From the NCBI GenBank assembly GCA_036365515.1, contig CM070874.1, positions 95,824,942-95,888,941 of the forward strand: a stretch of 64,000 nt of DNA, in the 5' to 3' direction. The notes beneath the pieces are model-generated. The model made no database searches, was not told the DNA's origin, and saw only the letters and a program-made list of their open reading frames with translations. Numbering within the stretch: position 1 is the stretch's first letter; the number at the start of each line of letters is the position of its first letter. The position numbers and the translations under genes were made by a program. Below, in pieces: positions 40,115 through 51,479 of the stretch. The stretch comes from Torymus aiolomorphi. Lineage: Eukaryota; Arthropoda; Insecta; Hymenoptera; Torymidae.

Positions 40115-40660
40115 TTGCATGCACATTTCCGATGTCGAAATTGCACTTTTCATCTGTAATTTTCATGCAATTCTGCTGCACTCTACTTGCAGCCAGAACA
40201 TTACTCAAGTCTAGTGGAATTCTTACGCACTCATGCATGCATATTTCCGATGTTGGTATGGCACTTTTCATCTGTAATTTTCATGCAATTCTGCTGTACT
40301 CTACTTGCAGCAAGAAAATTACTCAAGTCTGGTGGTATTCTTACGCACTCATGCATGCATATTTCCGATGTTGGTATGGCACTTTTCATCTGTAATTTTC
40401 ATGCAATTCTGCTGTACTCTACTTGCAGCAAGAACATTACTCAAGTCTGGTGGAATTCTTACGCACTCATGCATGCATATTTCCGATGTTGGTATGGCAC
40501 TTTTCATCTGTAATTTTCATGCAATTCTGCTGTACTCTACTTGCAGCAAGAACATTACTCAAGTCTGGTGGAATTCTTACGCACCTATGCATGCATATAC
40601 CGAATCTTGAAATCGCACTTTACGTCTGAAATTTTTATGCAATTCTGCTGCACGCTGCTT
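40115..40660. repeat. Inverted tandem array, right arm, about 118-bp units
   Basis: About 4.5 units with CCGATGTTGGTATGGCACTT, TTCATCTGTAATTTTCATGC, AATTCTGCTGTACTCTACTT and GTGGAATTCTTACGCACTCA. Units are more alike than in the left arm, suggesting recent homogenisation. Confidence 0.9.
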
Positions 40661-40796
40661 TTGTAATTTCATGTCAGTAGAAACGTAGATAAAGGCGGAA
40701 GCAGACCACGCATGTGCTACGCAATCGGGCGTGCGTCAGAATGTGTTACCAGGGCGCGGTTATGTGATTAGGGCATTTTGCCTGTAGCGCCCTTAA

Positions 40797-41231
40797 GGGG
40801 GTTTTCCTCGGGCACTACAGTTTGTTGCTCAGCGAGAGCACAAACTATACCATGGGCGTTGTTCTGTCTCTCTCGCTCTCGTGCACGTCGTCTGCTATTT
40901 GTGTTTATAATCATTAATATCTTTTTAAAAAGATCGGCTTGACACATATTTGATAAACTTAATAGAAAGAGCCGAATTTTATATTTCTTAAGCTATGTTT
41001 TTCATTTTGAAATCCAGTTTTTTTGATGAGTAATACTATTACTTTCTGTCACAGTTGATATAGCACTCATTTACTCTCATGTAAAAATAACCATTTCAAG
41101 AATTTTTTTCTCAAAAATCTGTTCCGCAACGTATGTAAACAAACGTATGGTATCATTCCTGTGACTTTGAAGAATATTTGTATATTTTTTTCAGAAGCTT
41201 TTTCAGTTTTTGCAATATCAAGAGAACTACC
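40797..41231. mobile_element. TTAA-flanked MITE, tandem member 1
   Basis: 435 bp between TTAA at 40793-40796 and 41232-41235. Ends GGGGGTTTTCCTCGG and (complement) GGTAGTTCTCTTG are diverged versions of the next element's ends. It shares the right TTAA with the element at 41236. No ORF. Confidence 0.65.
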
Positions 41232-41235
41232 TTAA

Positions 41236-41686
41236 GGTGGTTCCCTCGGTAAGAGAGAGACAGACAGCTTTGAGCGAGAGAGATAGAGAGTGCACGCTGG
41301 CGCGCTGAGCGTCCATAACCCTCGAAACATATCAAGTCTGCAAAAGCGAGATTTTTTAAGACGCTCTATTTTAATAATGAAACGATGAATCTACTTCATT
41401 CTTGCACGAAAACACTTCTTGTTATATATTCTATGTGTACATAAAATTCCAAGTCTGTCTTGAATCTCGTTGCATAGATATTGTTGTAAACAGATACAAA
41501 ACGCGACAGTTTTGATATATATAGATATATCTCCCGTGTAATCCGTGGAACTTTGCACAGTAATTACTCAGAAGCTAAACGATAAAATGCTCTGAAATTT
41601 GGATATGACATTCGTTATGTCTTTATTGACCTATATGTGTAATTCCAAGTATGTGTTGAATCAACTCTTATCTCGAGGGAACCACC
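41236..41686. mobile_element. TTAA-flanked MITE, tandem member 2
   Basis: 451 bp between TTAA at 41232-41235 and 41687-41690, with inverted ends GGTGGTTCCCTCG and CGAGGGAACCACC. It abuts member 1 through the shared TTAA, so one inserted at the other's edge. Non-coding. Confidence 0.8.
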
Positions 41687-41690
41687 TTAA

Positions 41691-42058
41691 GAGCTGTGTG
41701 GTGCTGTGTCGTGCTGTGCCTTGCCGTGCCGTGCCTTGAGGCTAGGACACTTAAAAAAGAACAGTGCACAGACACAAGAAATAGCATTGGTTATATATCT
41801 ATATATATCAAGAACAGCGAGGAACAACGAGCAGTTCCTCATGTATATAGATATAAAACCAATGCTATTTCTTGTGTCTGTGCACTGTTCTTTTTTATGT
41901 GTCCGGGCCCTTGCTCTTGCCGTGCCTTGCCGTTTGGTTCCTATTTCTGTCGGTTTATAAACAAACGGCAAGGCACGGCAAGAGCAAGACACGACACGGT
42001 AAGGGCAAAGCAAGGCACAACACGACACAGCACGACACGGCTCTTATGTACATTGTCC
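41691..42058. repeat. Hairpin MITE, CGTGTCGTGCTGTG family, copy 1
   Basis: Left GTGGTGCTGTGTCGTGCTGT is mirrored by ACAGCACGACACGGCTCTTA at about 42018-42040. The inner arms ATATATCTATATATATCAAG-type and the AAGAACAGTGCACAGACACA string (41757) versus its complement (41872) add a second stem. The left terminus is missing or replaced by the adjoining TTAA element. Confidence 0.65.
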
Positions 42059-42069
42059 CTTAGGGACAA

Positions 42070-42400
42070 TTTACATATTGTACAATTGCCTTGTACAATA
42101 TTTATTGTCGGCGGTATACGGCTTCATGCCGCCTTCTCTACGAACGCGAGAGAGAGGCGCCACCTCTTGGGCGCGGAGCCGATCTCACGCTCGGGAGCTG
42201 CTCGCCGCTCACCCCTTCACTCTCGCTTGAGACTTTTTATAGTGCAGAGTGAGCAGCACATTTCTTATATATCAGTCTTTATATACATTGTGAAGTATTT
42301 TATATTGGTTTTATACAGAGATTCAGAGTAATTCAGAGTTCTTCATTAATTGAATAAACTAAATTAGTGCATATCAGAGTGTTCTGTTAATTACTGCCAC
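42070..42400 (+). mobile_element. Possible LTR of a broken retrotransposon
   Basis: GC-rich upstream half, a TTTTTATAGTGCAG TATA-like box (about 42234), a stretch of AGTGAGCAGC, and TTGAATAAACTAAATT as a polyadenylation-like signal (about 42349), then TTACTGCCA. A gag-like frame follows at 42672, which supports LTR-leader-gag order. Termini were not proven. Confidence 0.35.
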
Positions 42401-42449
42401 CATCCAACTTCCCAAAGGCGCTCTGTCCAACATTTATTAATATTGTCCC

Positions 42450-42632
42450 TTAGGGACAATGTACATAAGAGCCGCGTCGTGCTGTGTCGTGCTGTGCCTT
42501 GCCTTGCCTTGCCCTTGCCGTGTCGTGGCTTGCTCTTGCCGTGCCTTGCCGTTTCGTTCCTAGATATAGAATACATGTTTATAAACCGACAGAAATGGGA
42601 ACGACACGGCTCTTATGTACATTGTCCCTTAG
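42450..42632. repeat. Hairpin MITE, same family, copy 2
   Basis: Begins GGGACAATGTACATAAGAGC and ends with its complement before CCCTTAGGG. Arms continue CGTCGTGCTGTG / CGACACGGC. Inserted in the leader of the LTR fragment. Confidence 0.75.
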
Positions 42633-42671
42633 GGCTTAGGGACGTACACAATACATTTAGCCCCTCATTTC

Positions 42672-43570
42672 ATGACACGAACAGCAGCTACAGCCGATAA
42701 CCCTGTACAATGCACGCTCACAAACGGCAAAGCATACACAATGCCAAGTGCAATAGCATGCGATCAAGAAATAAGGCAGCTGCAGGAGCAGATGTCAGAT
42801 CTGATAGCGAGTACACGACTGTACGCAATGTCAAATAGAACAACACGCAACAAAGCGAGCTCGCAAAAACATAAAACAGTGAACTTCCAGGATACGTACA
42901 GATTAGGGACTGTCTATATAAGAGGCACACGTGCCGTGCGCCGTGCGCCTTGCACCTCATGGAAAAAAATCGTCGTCCGATATCTAGCATACTCGTGATC
43001 CATGGCAACAGATTAACATATTGAACTTCTGCCATGGGTTATGAATATGCTAGATATCGGACAACGATTTTTTTTTCACGAGGCGCAAGGCGCAAGGCAC
43101 GTGTGCCTCTAATGTAGACAGTCTCTTAGAGTACCTCGTCGAAGGAAGTACGCAAATGGACTCGCGCAACACAGCGACGAACGCAAATGCGCGACAGCCA
43201 TCAGCGCTAAACCCAGCAGCGCAAAACTTTATACCACAAACGGACTATGCGAACGAGCGTGGTCGCCGACGATATCCTCAGCCTCATTCCCACGACCGGC
43301 AAGAGTCTTGGGGGCGGGGGAGCCTCCCAAATAACTCGTAAAGCAGATAATGCCGTTCGCTCGCGTTAATAACAGATGAAGATCTGCTGAACACTATGTC
43401 CGAGCTGATGTCTGGCGTGGCAAAGCATTGGTGCCGCCAAGCTCGCAAAAATTGGCGAACTTGGGAAGATTTCTGCGTCGCCGCGCGCCGCTGCTACGGG
43501 GTCGACAAGCGATTCCAACAATGACTTGTCCGCGTACTGCAAGCCCGCACCCAAGGCAGGGATAAGTCTG
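42672..43570 (+). pseudogene. Retrotransposon gag remnant, interrupted by hairpin insertions
   Basis: The first part (42672-42900) reads MTRTAATADNPVQC onward. After a hairpin insert (42905-43128) the frame resumes with a Gln/Asn/Pro-rich segment (to about 43341). A further segment (43375-43570) contains MSELMSGVAKHWCRQ and NWRTWEDFCVAARRCYG, the Trp-rich pattern of the retrotransposon gag capsid domain, with an in-frame TGA near 43522. The end runs into the hairpin MITE at 43571. Non-functional. Host lineage is likely gypsy or a related LTR class. Confidence 0.55.
42905..43128. repeat. Hairpin insert within the gag remnant
   Basis: Ends GGGACTGTCTATATAAGAGG and (complement) AAGAGACTGTCTACATTAGAGG-like. 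Arms include GGCACACGTGCC, CCGATATCTAGCATA and their complements. Loop near 43,000. Confidence 0.7.
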
Positions 43571-43811
43571 TAAGGGACAATGTACATAAGAGCCGTGTCG
43601 TGCTGTGTTCTGCTATGCCTTGCCTTGCCCTTGCCGTGTCGTGTCTTGCTATTGCCGTGCCTTGCCGTTTCGTTCCTATAGAGATATAGAATACATGTTT
43701 ATAAACCGACAGAAATAGGAACGAAACGGCAAGGCACGGCAAGAGCAAGGCACAGCACGGCAAGGCACAGCACAACACAGCACGACACGGCTCTTATGTA
43801 CATTGTCCCTT
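43571..43811. repeat. Hairpin MITE, CGTGTCGTGCTGTG family, copy 3
   Basis: TAAGGGACAATGTACATAAG at the left and CTTATGTACATTGTCCCTTA at the right. The arms carry CCTTGCCTTGCCCTTGCCGT-type strings. The best-preserved copy of the three. Confidence 0.8.
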
Positions 43812-45069
43812 AAAAGAATGATGATGGAAATGTGAAGTCGAAATATAACGTTTACGAATTACGATTAGTTATGTCCATGTAAATAAAGCTTGTGATTGGT
43901 CGGCGCTGACGTGACTGACGCGAAGATTTTAGCTTAAGGATCCAGCTGATTGGCTAAAGTCTTCCCTACTGAAAAATCTCAGGTGACTTCTCAGGTGAAA
44001 TTGCAGGTGAGATCTCATGTAAAATCTCACGCCAAAATCTCATGTGACTATTAGAAAAAAATTACTTTAGATGAGATCTCAGGTGAGATCTCATTCAGTT
44101 AAAAAGAGTTACAATAGTTATTTTCGATACAAGTGCGTGTGCGAAATCGTTTGCTCATGAAGTGTTAAAAAATTATTTTACACAAAATCTCATGTGACCT
44201 ATGTCAAAGTTTTTTGGTGAGAACTCAGGTGAGATTCTCACCTGAGTTTCCACCAAAAATTTAATTTTTCTTTTTCATGAGATTTTGTATGTCTTATGAA
44301 AACTTTCCATAAAACTCAGTTGGGAATCTCACGTGAGTTTTCACGAAAATATTTAATTTTATTTTTTGCCACAAAATTTTTTCAACGAAAATAAATGGTA
44401 TTTAACATTCAGACTATAAATTCAGATGAGAACTTATGTGAGAATCTCAGCGGAGTTTTCACTAAAAATTGAATTTCTTCTACGAGATTTTGCACGTTAT
44501 GAAAATGTTATATGCCCTAATGAAAATTTATGGCGAAAACTCAGCTGAGAATCTCACCTGAGTTCTCATGTAAAATTTAATTCTTTAATTTGTTTTACTA
44601 AGTTTTTATAATTAGAAAAAAAATTGTATGTAACGTCAATATTCAAAATTAAGATGAGATCTCAGGTGAGAATCTCACCTGAGTTTTCACCAACAATTTA
44701 ATTTTTCTTTTTCATGCCATTTTGTATGTGTGTTATGATAACTTTCCATAAAACTCAGTTGAGAATCTCACGTGAGTTCTCACGAAAATATTTATTTTTT
44801 TTTATTTTCTGCTACCAAATTTTTTAACGAAAATAAATGGTATTTAACATTCAGACTATAAATTCAGATGAGAACTTGTGTGAGAATCTCAGCTGAGTTT
44901 TCACAAAAAATTGAATTTCTTCTACGAGATTTTGCATGTCATGAAAATGTTTTGCCCTATTGAAAATTTATGGCGAAAACGCAGCTGAGAATCTCACCTG
45001 AGTTCTCATGTAAAATTTAATTCTTTAATTTATTTCCACTATGTATTTATAATTAGAAAATTGGTCAAC

Positions 45070-45250
45070 CCATATCTCGTGTTTGTCACCCCCGCCTTCG
45101 GCTTGTGTGGCAATTTAGACGAGATATTGCCTGCCCAAGTTTTTTCCTCCCTAGTTGCATAATATAGTATTTTTGCGTAGCGGACCGAAAGTACCACTTT
45201 CGCTCCCGGCGGCCGATCGTGAAGGTTGTATTTTCTGCCTCGCCAGGTAA
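45070..45250. repeat. Dispersed repeat block inside the palindrome
   Basis: Shares CCCAAGTTTTTTCCTCCCTA and GCATAATATAGTA with 15960-15995, and the GAAAGTACCACTTTCGCTCC string with the block near 47800. Non-coding. Confidence 0.55.
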
Positions 45251-45283
45251 GAAAATCGTATACACAACGTTTATAATCAAATT

Positions 45284-45284
<1 letters not shown>

Positions 45285-45322
<38 letters not shown>
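45285..45322. repeat. (GA)n microsatellite
   Basis: About 19 GA dinucleotides in the left inner arm, mirrored by the (CT)n at 46504. Confidence 0.9.
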
Positions 45323-45325
<3 letters not shown>

Positions 45326-46501
45326 CGCCGAGCTTACAGGACGAAAGCGTGCGACGAAAATCCAGCCGAAGCGAAGGTGAGCGTCATCACCCAGGGAGCG
45401 ACGAGAGTACCCACTCCGTCGGCGACAGCGGGGTGACCGGCACGACCTGGCAGCCGGCGAGCCGCCAATTGCCTTCACTAAGGATCAACTCGGTAGCGGA
45501 CTCGTAATTTCCCGCCTTAGAGCAGAGCTGCACAGAATGGGAATACCGGTGATTTCAATATCTGAAAAAGAAGAATTGAAAAATCACAAAGTATTTGTCC
45601 GAAAATCACGTTATTTGAACTGCTTTTGAGCACGTATAGTTTTATCATGTAAAAACGATGAAAGTAAAAGGTGAAAAAAGTAGAATGATTAGAACGTTAA
45701 GTTCATGTACTTATTTTTAAGTAAGAAGAAAAACTTATCTGAAACGAATGCCAGTGACTCCGCAAATCAGCAATGTTAACATTTTTAATGAAGACGATTT
45801 TTATTAATTCAGCTGATTCTTTCATACTAATGAACTCCACTATTTAACAACGAGAAAATTTTATTGTAAACAAACATCAAGATTCTATATCTATAGAAAG
45901 ACTATCAATCAATAGTCGTTGTTATGGTAACGAACGCGTATATTGCTGAGCAGTTTCAAATGACAGCATTATTTGTTTGACTGTATTTTCGATCTAGTTG
46001 TAATTTTTACACTTTAACTCCATCATTATAGCAGCCAAAGTCAATAACATGGGTAGTACAACAAAGATTGAAGATTTCTGGAGCCGCAGACATCCTTTTC
46101 AGATAAGTCTCTCTTCTTAGGTACTTAAAAATACGTACATGAAATTTAACCTTCTAACCATTTTACTTTTTTTACCTTTTACTCTCATCGTTTTCACATG
46201 ATAAAAACTATACGTACTCAAAAGCAGTTCAAATAACGTGATTTTCCGACAAATACTTTGTGATTTTTCAATTCTTCTTTTTCAGATATTGAAATAACCG
46301 GTATTCCCGATCTATGCAGCTCTGCTCTGAGGTGGAGTATTACGAGTCCGCTGCCGAGTTGGTCCTTGGTAGAGGCGATTGGAGGCTCGCCGGCTGCCAG
46401 GTCGCGCCGGTCATCCCGCTGTCGCCGACGGAGTGAGTACTCTCGTCGCTCCCTGGGTGATAACACTCGCCTTCGCTTTCGTCCTGTAAGCTCGGTGCCT
46501 C

Positions 46502-46503
<2 letters not shown>

Positions 46504-46552
<49 letters not shown>

Positions 46553-46570
46553 TCTCCCTCTTTCTCTCTT
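46504..46570. repeat. (CT)n microsatellite, mirror of the left (GA)n
   Basis: About 20 CT dinucleotides followed by CTTT/CCCT variants, in the right inner arm. Confidence 0.9.
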
Positions 46571-47614
46571 TGATTTGATTATAAACGTTCCGTATACGAT
46601 TTTTTTTTAAATATAAACTTTTAGGCAAGTTCAAATAATACAAGTTCCTAAAACTCAGGTGAGATTCTCACCTGAGATCTTATCTTAATTTTGAATATTG
46701 ATGTTACATACAATTTTTTTTCTAATTATTAAAACTTAGTGGAAATAAATTAAAGAATTAAATTTTACATGAGAACTCAGGTGAGATTCTCAGTTGCGTT
46801 TTCGCCATAAATTTTCAATAGGGCAAAACATTTTCATGACATGCAAAATCTCGTAGAAGAAATTCAATTTTTTGTGAAAACTCAGCTGAGATTCTCACAT
46901 AAGTTCTCATCTGAATTTATAGTCTGAATGTTAAATAGAATTTATTTTCGTTAACAAAATTTTGTGGCAGAAAATAAAAAAAAAATAAATATTTTCGTGA
47001 GACCTCACGTGAGATTCTCAACTGAGTTTTATGGAAAGTTATCATAACACACATATAAAATGTCATGAAAAAGAAAAATTAAATTGTTGGTGAAAACTCA
47101 GGTGAGATTCTTACCTGAGATCTCATCTTAATTTTGAATATTGATGTTACATACAATTTCTTTTCTAATTATAAAAACTTAGTAAAACAAATTAAAGAAT
47201 TAAATTTTACATGAGAACTCAGGTGAGATTCTCAGCTGAGTTTTCATTAGGGCATATAACATTTTCATAACGTGCAAAATCTCGTAGAAGAAATTCAATT
47301 TTTAGTGAAAACTCCGCTGAGATTCTCACATAAGTTCTCATCTGAATTTATAGTCTGAATGTTAAATACCATTTATTTTCGTTGAAAAAATTTTGTGGCA
47401 AAAAATAAAATTAAATATTTTCGTGAAAACTCACGTGAGATTCCCAACTGAGCTTTATGGAATGTTTTCATAAGACACATACAAAATCTCATGAAAAAGA
47501 AAAATTAGATTTTTGGTGAAAACTCAGGTGAGATTCTCACCTGAGTTCTCACTAAAAAATCTTGGTATTGGTCACATTAGATTTTGACATGAGATCTCAC
47601 CTGAGATTTTTTAG

Positions 47615-47860
47615 TAGGGAAACGCGAATGTAGTATTTTCGGTCAGGGTATGACGAAAAATAGTATACGCTCCACTCTTCGGCTCGGGTGTCAATTTACA
47701 CGACCTGTGGACTGTCCAATTTTGCTCCCGTGGAGCGTACACTATTTTTCGTCATACCCGGACCGAAAATACCACATTCGCGTTTTTGAGCCGGGAGCGA
47801 AAGTGGTACTTTTGGCCAGGGTATGGCGAAAAAGTACTTCTTTTCCGATTCACTTGTCTA
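47615..47860. repeat. Dispersed repeat insert in the right arm of the palindrome
   Basis: GCGAATGTAGTATTTTCGG is mirrored by CCGAAAATACCACATTCGC within 150 bp, giving its own stem. The block matches 15820-15960 and is absent from the left arm. Confidence 0.6.
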
Positions 47861-48445
47861 TGCAGAAAAAGGGCCTTTTTCATGCATGTGTCGAAAAAAG
47901 CTATTTTTTAGATGAGATGTCACCTGAGATCTTATCAAACAATTTATTTTTGCAACAATATTATCTGAATAAAATTTCAGGTAATTTTATTTCTTCGCTA
48001 CAATATTATCTGGATGAGATCTCACCTGAGATCTCACCTGAGATTTTGTGTAAAATAATTTTTCAACACACCGTAAGCAATTAAAGCTTGATTTCGCACA
48101 CGCACTTGTATCGAAAATAACTATTGTAACTCTTTTCAACTGAATGAGATCTCACCTGAGATCTCAACTAAAGTAATTTTTTTGTAATAGTCACATGAGA
48201 TTTCGGCGTGAGATTTCACATGAGATCTCACCTGAGATTTCACCTGAGAAGTCACATGAGATTTTTCAGTAGGGTTCTGCCGTCAATGTACCATATTTTG
48301 TGACTGATGATAATATAAGTATTATCATTTACTAATTACCTGGTAGAAAATTAACCATCTTCTCTGGACAATTTATAACCTATATTGTCCAGTCATTTAA
48401 CCATAAATTAGACAGCTATAGTTTATAACCTCTAAATACATAAAC

Positions 48446-48556
<111 letters not shown>

Positions 48557-48625
48557 CTATGTGTTTGTATATGGCTGATTCTTTGTCAAATTGAAACGTC
48601 AAAAAATAGTAGATTTTAAAATTAA

Positions 48626-48985
48626 GGTGATGTAAAATACCGACATAATTTCCAAACATGGATATCTCATGAAAATACCAATAGAATCGTCCAAAAAAAA
48701 ATCTGAGTATAGTATTAACATATACGGAGCGCCTGACGTTCGTGTTTTTCCAAAAAAATGATAAGAATTTATTTAATTAAATAAAAACCGTATTATCGGT
48801 AAGTAGGAATCTGGAATTAAGCTACTTTTCAAACATGGATATCTCATGAAAATACCAATAGAATCACCCCAAAAAAAATCTGAATATAGTGTTTACGTGT
48901 ACGGAGCGCTTGACGTTCGTCTTTTTCCAAATAAACGTTTAAATGTTGATTTAAAAAATATTGAAATTCACGGTTTCACATGGCC
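48626..48985. mobile_element. 360-bp TTAA-flanked MITE, copy 2
   Basis: Same length, orientation and dimeric layout as 14699-15058. TTAA at 48622-48625 and 48986-48989. Ends GGTGATGT and ACATGGCC, the right end diverged. Shares GGAGCGCCTGAC and ATACCAATAGAATC. Confidence 0.8.
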
Positions 48986-49089
48986 TTAAATATTTAAATT
49001 CTTATGATTTGTTACCTTTTTATTGAAATTTCAATTAATAATAAGTCTCAGAATATTGTTTATGGTTTACATTATTAAATTTATTTTTT

Positions 49090-49812
49090 TTTAATATTTT
49101 AGGAAATTTCTCAAGCGAAGAAGGAAGAGGGAATAACTTTTTAATATTGTGTATTTCATTTATAATAAAGTTTTGTTAAAAACATTAAATTAAGAAAAAA
49201 GTGAGTATAGGAACCAGACTTTGAATATGAAAACATTGGTAAAAGTAGTTTATTTTATGATCAAAGTGTGTTTAAAGAGACCTAAATAATTCTTCTGAAC
49301 TTTGTTTTCTCAAAAGAAAATTAAATATAATTTATTTTAAGAAAAGAAAAAAAAGTTTTCATATTCTACGCTACGGCCAAATTTTAAATGGTTAACTCTT
49401 AACCCATTCATCGTGTGAATCTTATAAAATATTGAGTTATTTAAATATATTTATACCAATTGTTTTAAATGATAAATCCCATAATTATTGGTCATATGAA
49501 TAATCTTAGTGTACATAACATAATCAATATAAATGAATTTAAGAAATGTAAATTAAATGTTAAACCCGCAGAATCAAACAAATAATTGTATATGCTTTGA
49601 TAAGGTTCAACTTCTACCAGCTGCGAGTCGAGAAATACTTAAGTTTAAATCCTAATAGTATTTGACAAATTATTTCTCATGGTTTAAAATACATAAGCAT
49701 CTAGCTTCTTTCAGCATTGCAAAAGTAATGATACTTATACCAGTTTTCAATAAAATAGTTCTGGTAGTGACTTCGATGATGATCTGATATTCAGTATTAT
49801 TTTATTTGGTAA
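49090..49812. repeat. Left arm of an old inverted repeat
   Basis: The reverse complement matches 55927-56125 plus 63119-63600. For example TTTGAATATG...GGTAAAAGTA pairs with TTACCAAGATTTTGGTATTC near 63455. Similarity is high but with many mismatches. No ORF. Confidence 0.75.
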
Positions 49813-50150
49813 ATTATTTTATACTTGGGAAGGTTAGGTACAGGCGGTGTGTGTGGAAGTGTGTGTGATAAGGGCAGTTGTGCGTAAAGAAAATAGTGGA
49901 TAAAGTATATAGTAGAAAATAGGGATAAGAGGATTTAGAAGGAGGAAGGTACAAAGGTGATACAGAGGAAAAAGAGAGGAGAAGAAAAGAAAGAATAACG
50001 CAGAAAAGGGAGAAAGAAATACAAGGTAGGGGAGAGCTTAGGATCCAAACACAGAATAGCGAAGGAACAGAGAAGGCCTAAGGTGAATAAGAAAGCGAGC
50101 ACAGCGCTCGGAAAGGAAGAATAGACAGGAACAGGGATAGGAGGTGTGCG

Positions 50151-50375
50151 ATGGCAGGGCGGTTCTTCAATAAAGTCGTGGACAACATGGGAACGGAACG
50201 AAAGTTAGGAGCGCAGGGAACAGCTTGTGAAACACCTAGAAGGTCAACGGCGGTTAGAAGACATGAAATGGGAACAACGATGAACAGGAAAGCAGGAGGG
50301 GTGGAAAGGCAGAAAAGAAAAAAGGATTCACCGGAGGTAGGGGAAAGGGAGAGGAAAAGATCGATGTCACAGTAA
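50151..50375 (+). CDS. Short basic ORF, probable 5' part of LINE ORF1
   Basis: 74 residues, basic (KRKKDSPEVGERERKR near the end), beginning MAGRFFNKVVDN. It ends 17 bp before ORF1 in another frame, next to a run of nine A bases. The ORF1 frame is open back to 50341, so a one-base change between 50341 and 50372 would fuse the two. It is therefore more likely the true N-terminus of ORF1 than an independent gene. No domain is recognised. Confidence 0.5.
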   Translation: MAGRFFNKVVDNMGTERKLGAQGTACETPRRSTAVRRHEMGTTMNRKAGGVERQKRKKDSPEVGERERKRSMSQ

Positions 50376-50391
50376 AAAAAAAGAAGAGGAG

Positions 50392-51423
50392 ATGGAGGAG
50401 GATGAAGAAGAGGATGACTCGGAGGGAAGTCAAAGTAGCTTAGAAGAAACGGTGGTGGAGACGGAGGAACAGGAGTGGAAGGAGAAAGTGGAACAGGTGA
50501 TTGATGGAGGAGGGGTCGTGGACATGAGGAAAATGTTGAAACAGGTTATGTTTGACTATAGGAAAAAGTCTAAACAGTTAGAAATGGAAAACGAGAGAAT
50601 TAGGGAACAGGAGAACAAGGAGATGAGAGAGGGCTTTGAAGGATTAAAGAAATGCATAGACGAGAGCAATGAGAAATGGAGGAAGAAGGTAGATGAAGAA
50701 CTGGACAAGGTGAAGGCCGAACTACAGGTAGTGAGGGAAGAGGTGGAGGAAATTAAAAAGAAGGGAGCAAAAGAGCAAGAATGGGAAACCGTGAGGAAGG
50801 AAATAGAAGAACTGAAGGAATGGAGAAAAGGAACATTGGGAGAGGTAGGGACACCAGGAGCGGTGGAAAGGGAGGCTGAGAAGGGAAAAGCAGATAGTGT
50901 GAGGGAACAAGAGAGGATACAGAAGGAGCGGAATTGGAAGGAGTTGGAGTGGATAACGGAAGAGAAAGAAAGGGACAGAAGAAAGAACAACGTCATAATA
51001 GTAGGACTAAAAAGCGACAAGAAGTACAGTAGTGAAGATGTGGAAGAGTGGTTAAAGAGGGAGATAGAAGTGGAGGTAAAGATAGAAAGAACGTGGAGAA
51101 TAAGAACGAAGCCGGACAAGTTCTTACTTGGGGCACAATGCAGGAGCTATGAGGGAAAGAAAAACATAATGGAAAATAAGAAGAAATTGGGGGACAAGGA
51201 GATATACATAGAGAACGATTTGACATGGAAGGAGAGACAGATCAGAGACAGGGCATGGGACATGGTTATGGAAATAAGAGACGAAGGGAAAAAGGCAATG
51301 ATAATAGGGCAGAGGAAAGTTAGAACGGTAGAAGGGACATGGAAATGGAGTGAAAGGAAAGAGAAGTGGTTTCTCGACAAAGATCGTAAGCTGCAAGAGA
51401 CCAGAAGGGATAAGGAGGACTAG
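50392..51423 (+). CDS. LINE ORF1 protein, coiled coil plus RRM-like domain
   Basis: 343 residues. The acidic N-terminus (EEDEEEDDSEGS) is followed by a long heptad-rich coiled coil (about residues 25-195, Glu/Lys-rich). The C-terminal part from about 200 begins RKNNVIIVGLKSD, the beta-strand start of the RRM seen in LINE ORF1 proteins, followed by an EEWLKREIEVEVKIERTWRI segment. Such proteins trimerise and coat the element RNA. Intact as an ORF. The start may lie upstream at 50151. Confidence 0.75.
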   Translation: MEEDEEEDDSEGSQSSLEETVVETEEQEWKEKVEQVIDGGGVVDMRKMLKQVMFDYRKKSKQLEMENERIREQENKEMREGFEGLKKCIDESNEKWRKKVDEELDKVKAELQVVREEVEEIKKKGAKEQEWETVRKEIEELKEWRKGTLGEVGTPGAVEREAEKGKADSVREQERIQKERNWKELEWITEEKERDRRKNNVIIVGLKSDKKYSSEDVEEWLKREIEVEVKIERTWRIRTKPDKFLLGAQCRSYEGKKNIMENKKKLGDKEIYIENDLTWKERQIRDRAWDMVMEIRDEGKKAMIIGQRKVRTVEGTWKWSERKEKWFLDKDRKLQETRRDKED

Positions 51424-51479
51424 GAACAAGGAAACAGAGGAGGTGGAGGAAGGAGAGAGAGAAAGGGAAAATGGAAGGG

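Larger units (their letters stand above)
43964..48274. mobile_element. 4.3-kb palindromic element with CCCTACTGAAAAATCTCA ends
   Basis: Left end CCCTACTGAAAAATCTCA (43964) pairs with TGAGATTTTTCAGTAGGG (ending 48274), one mismatch. Arms 43964-45790 and 46110-48274 are inverted copies, carrying many short self-complementary units of the kind CTCAGGTGAGA / TCTCACCTGAG. The right arm is longer because it contains a dispersed-repeat insert (about 47615-47860). Inner arms include a (GA)n/(CT)n pair. The loop (about 45790-46110) is AT-rich. No transposase; the target duplication is not clear. Confidence 0.8.
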
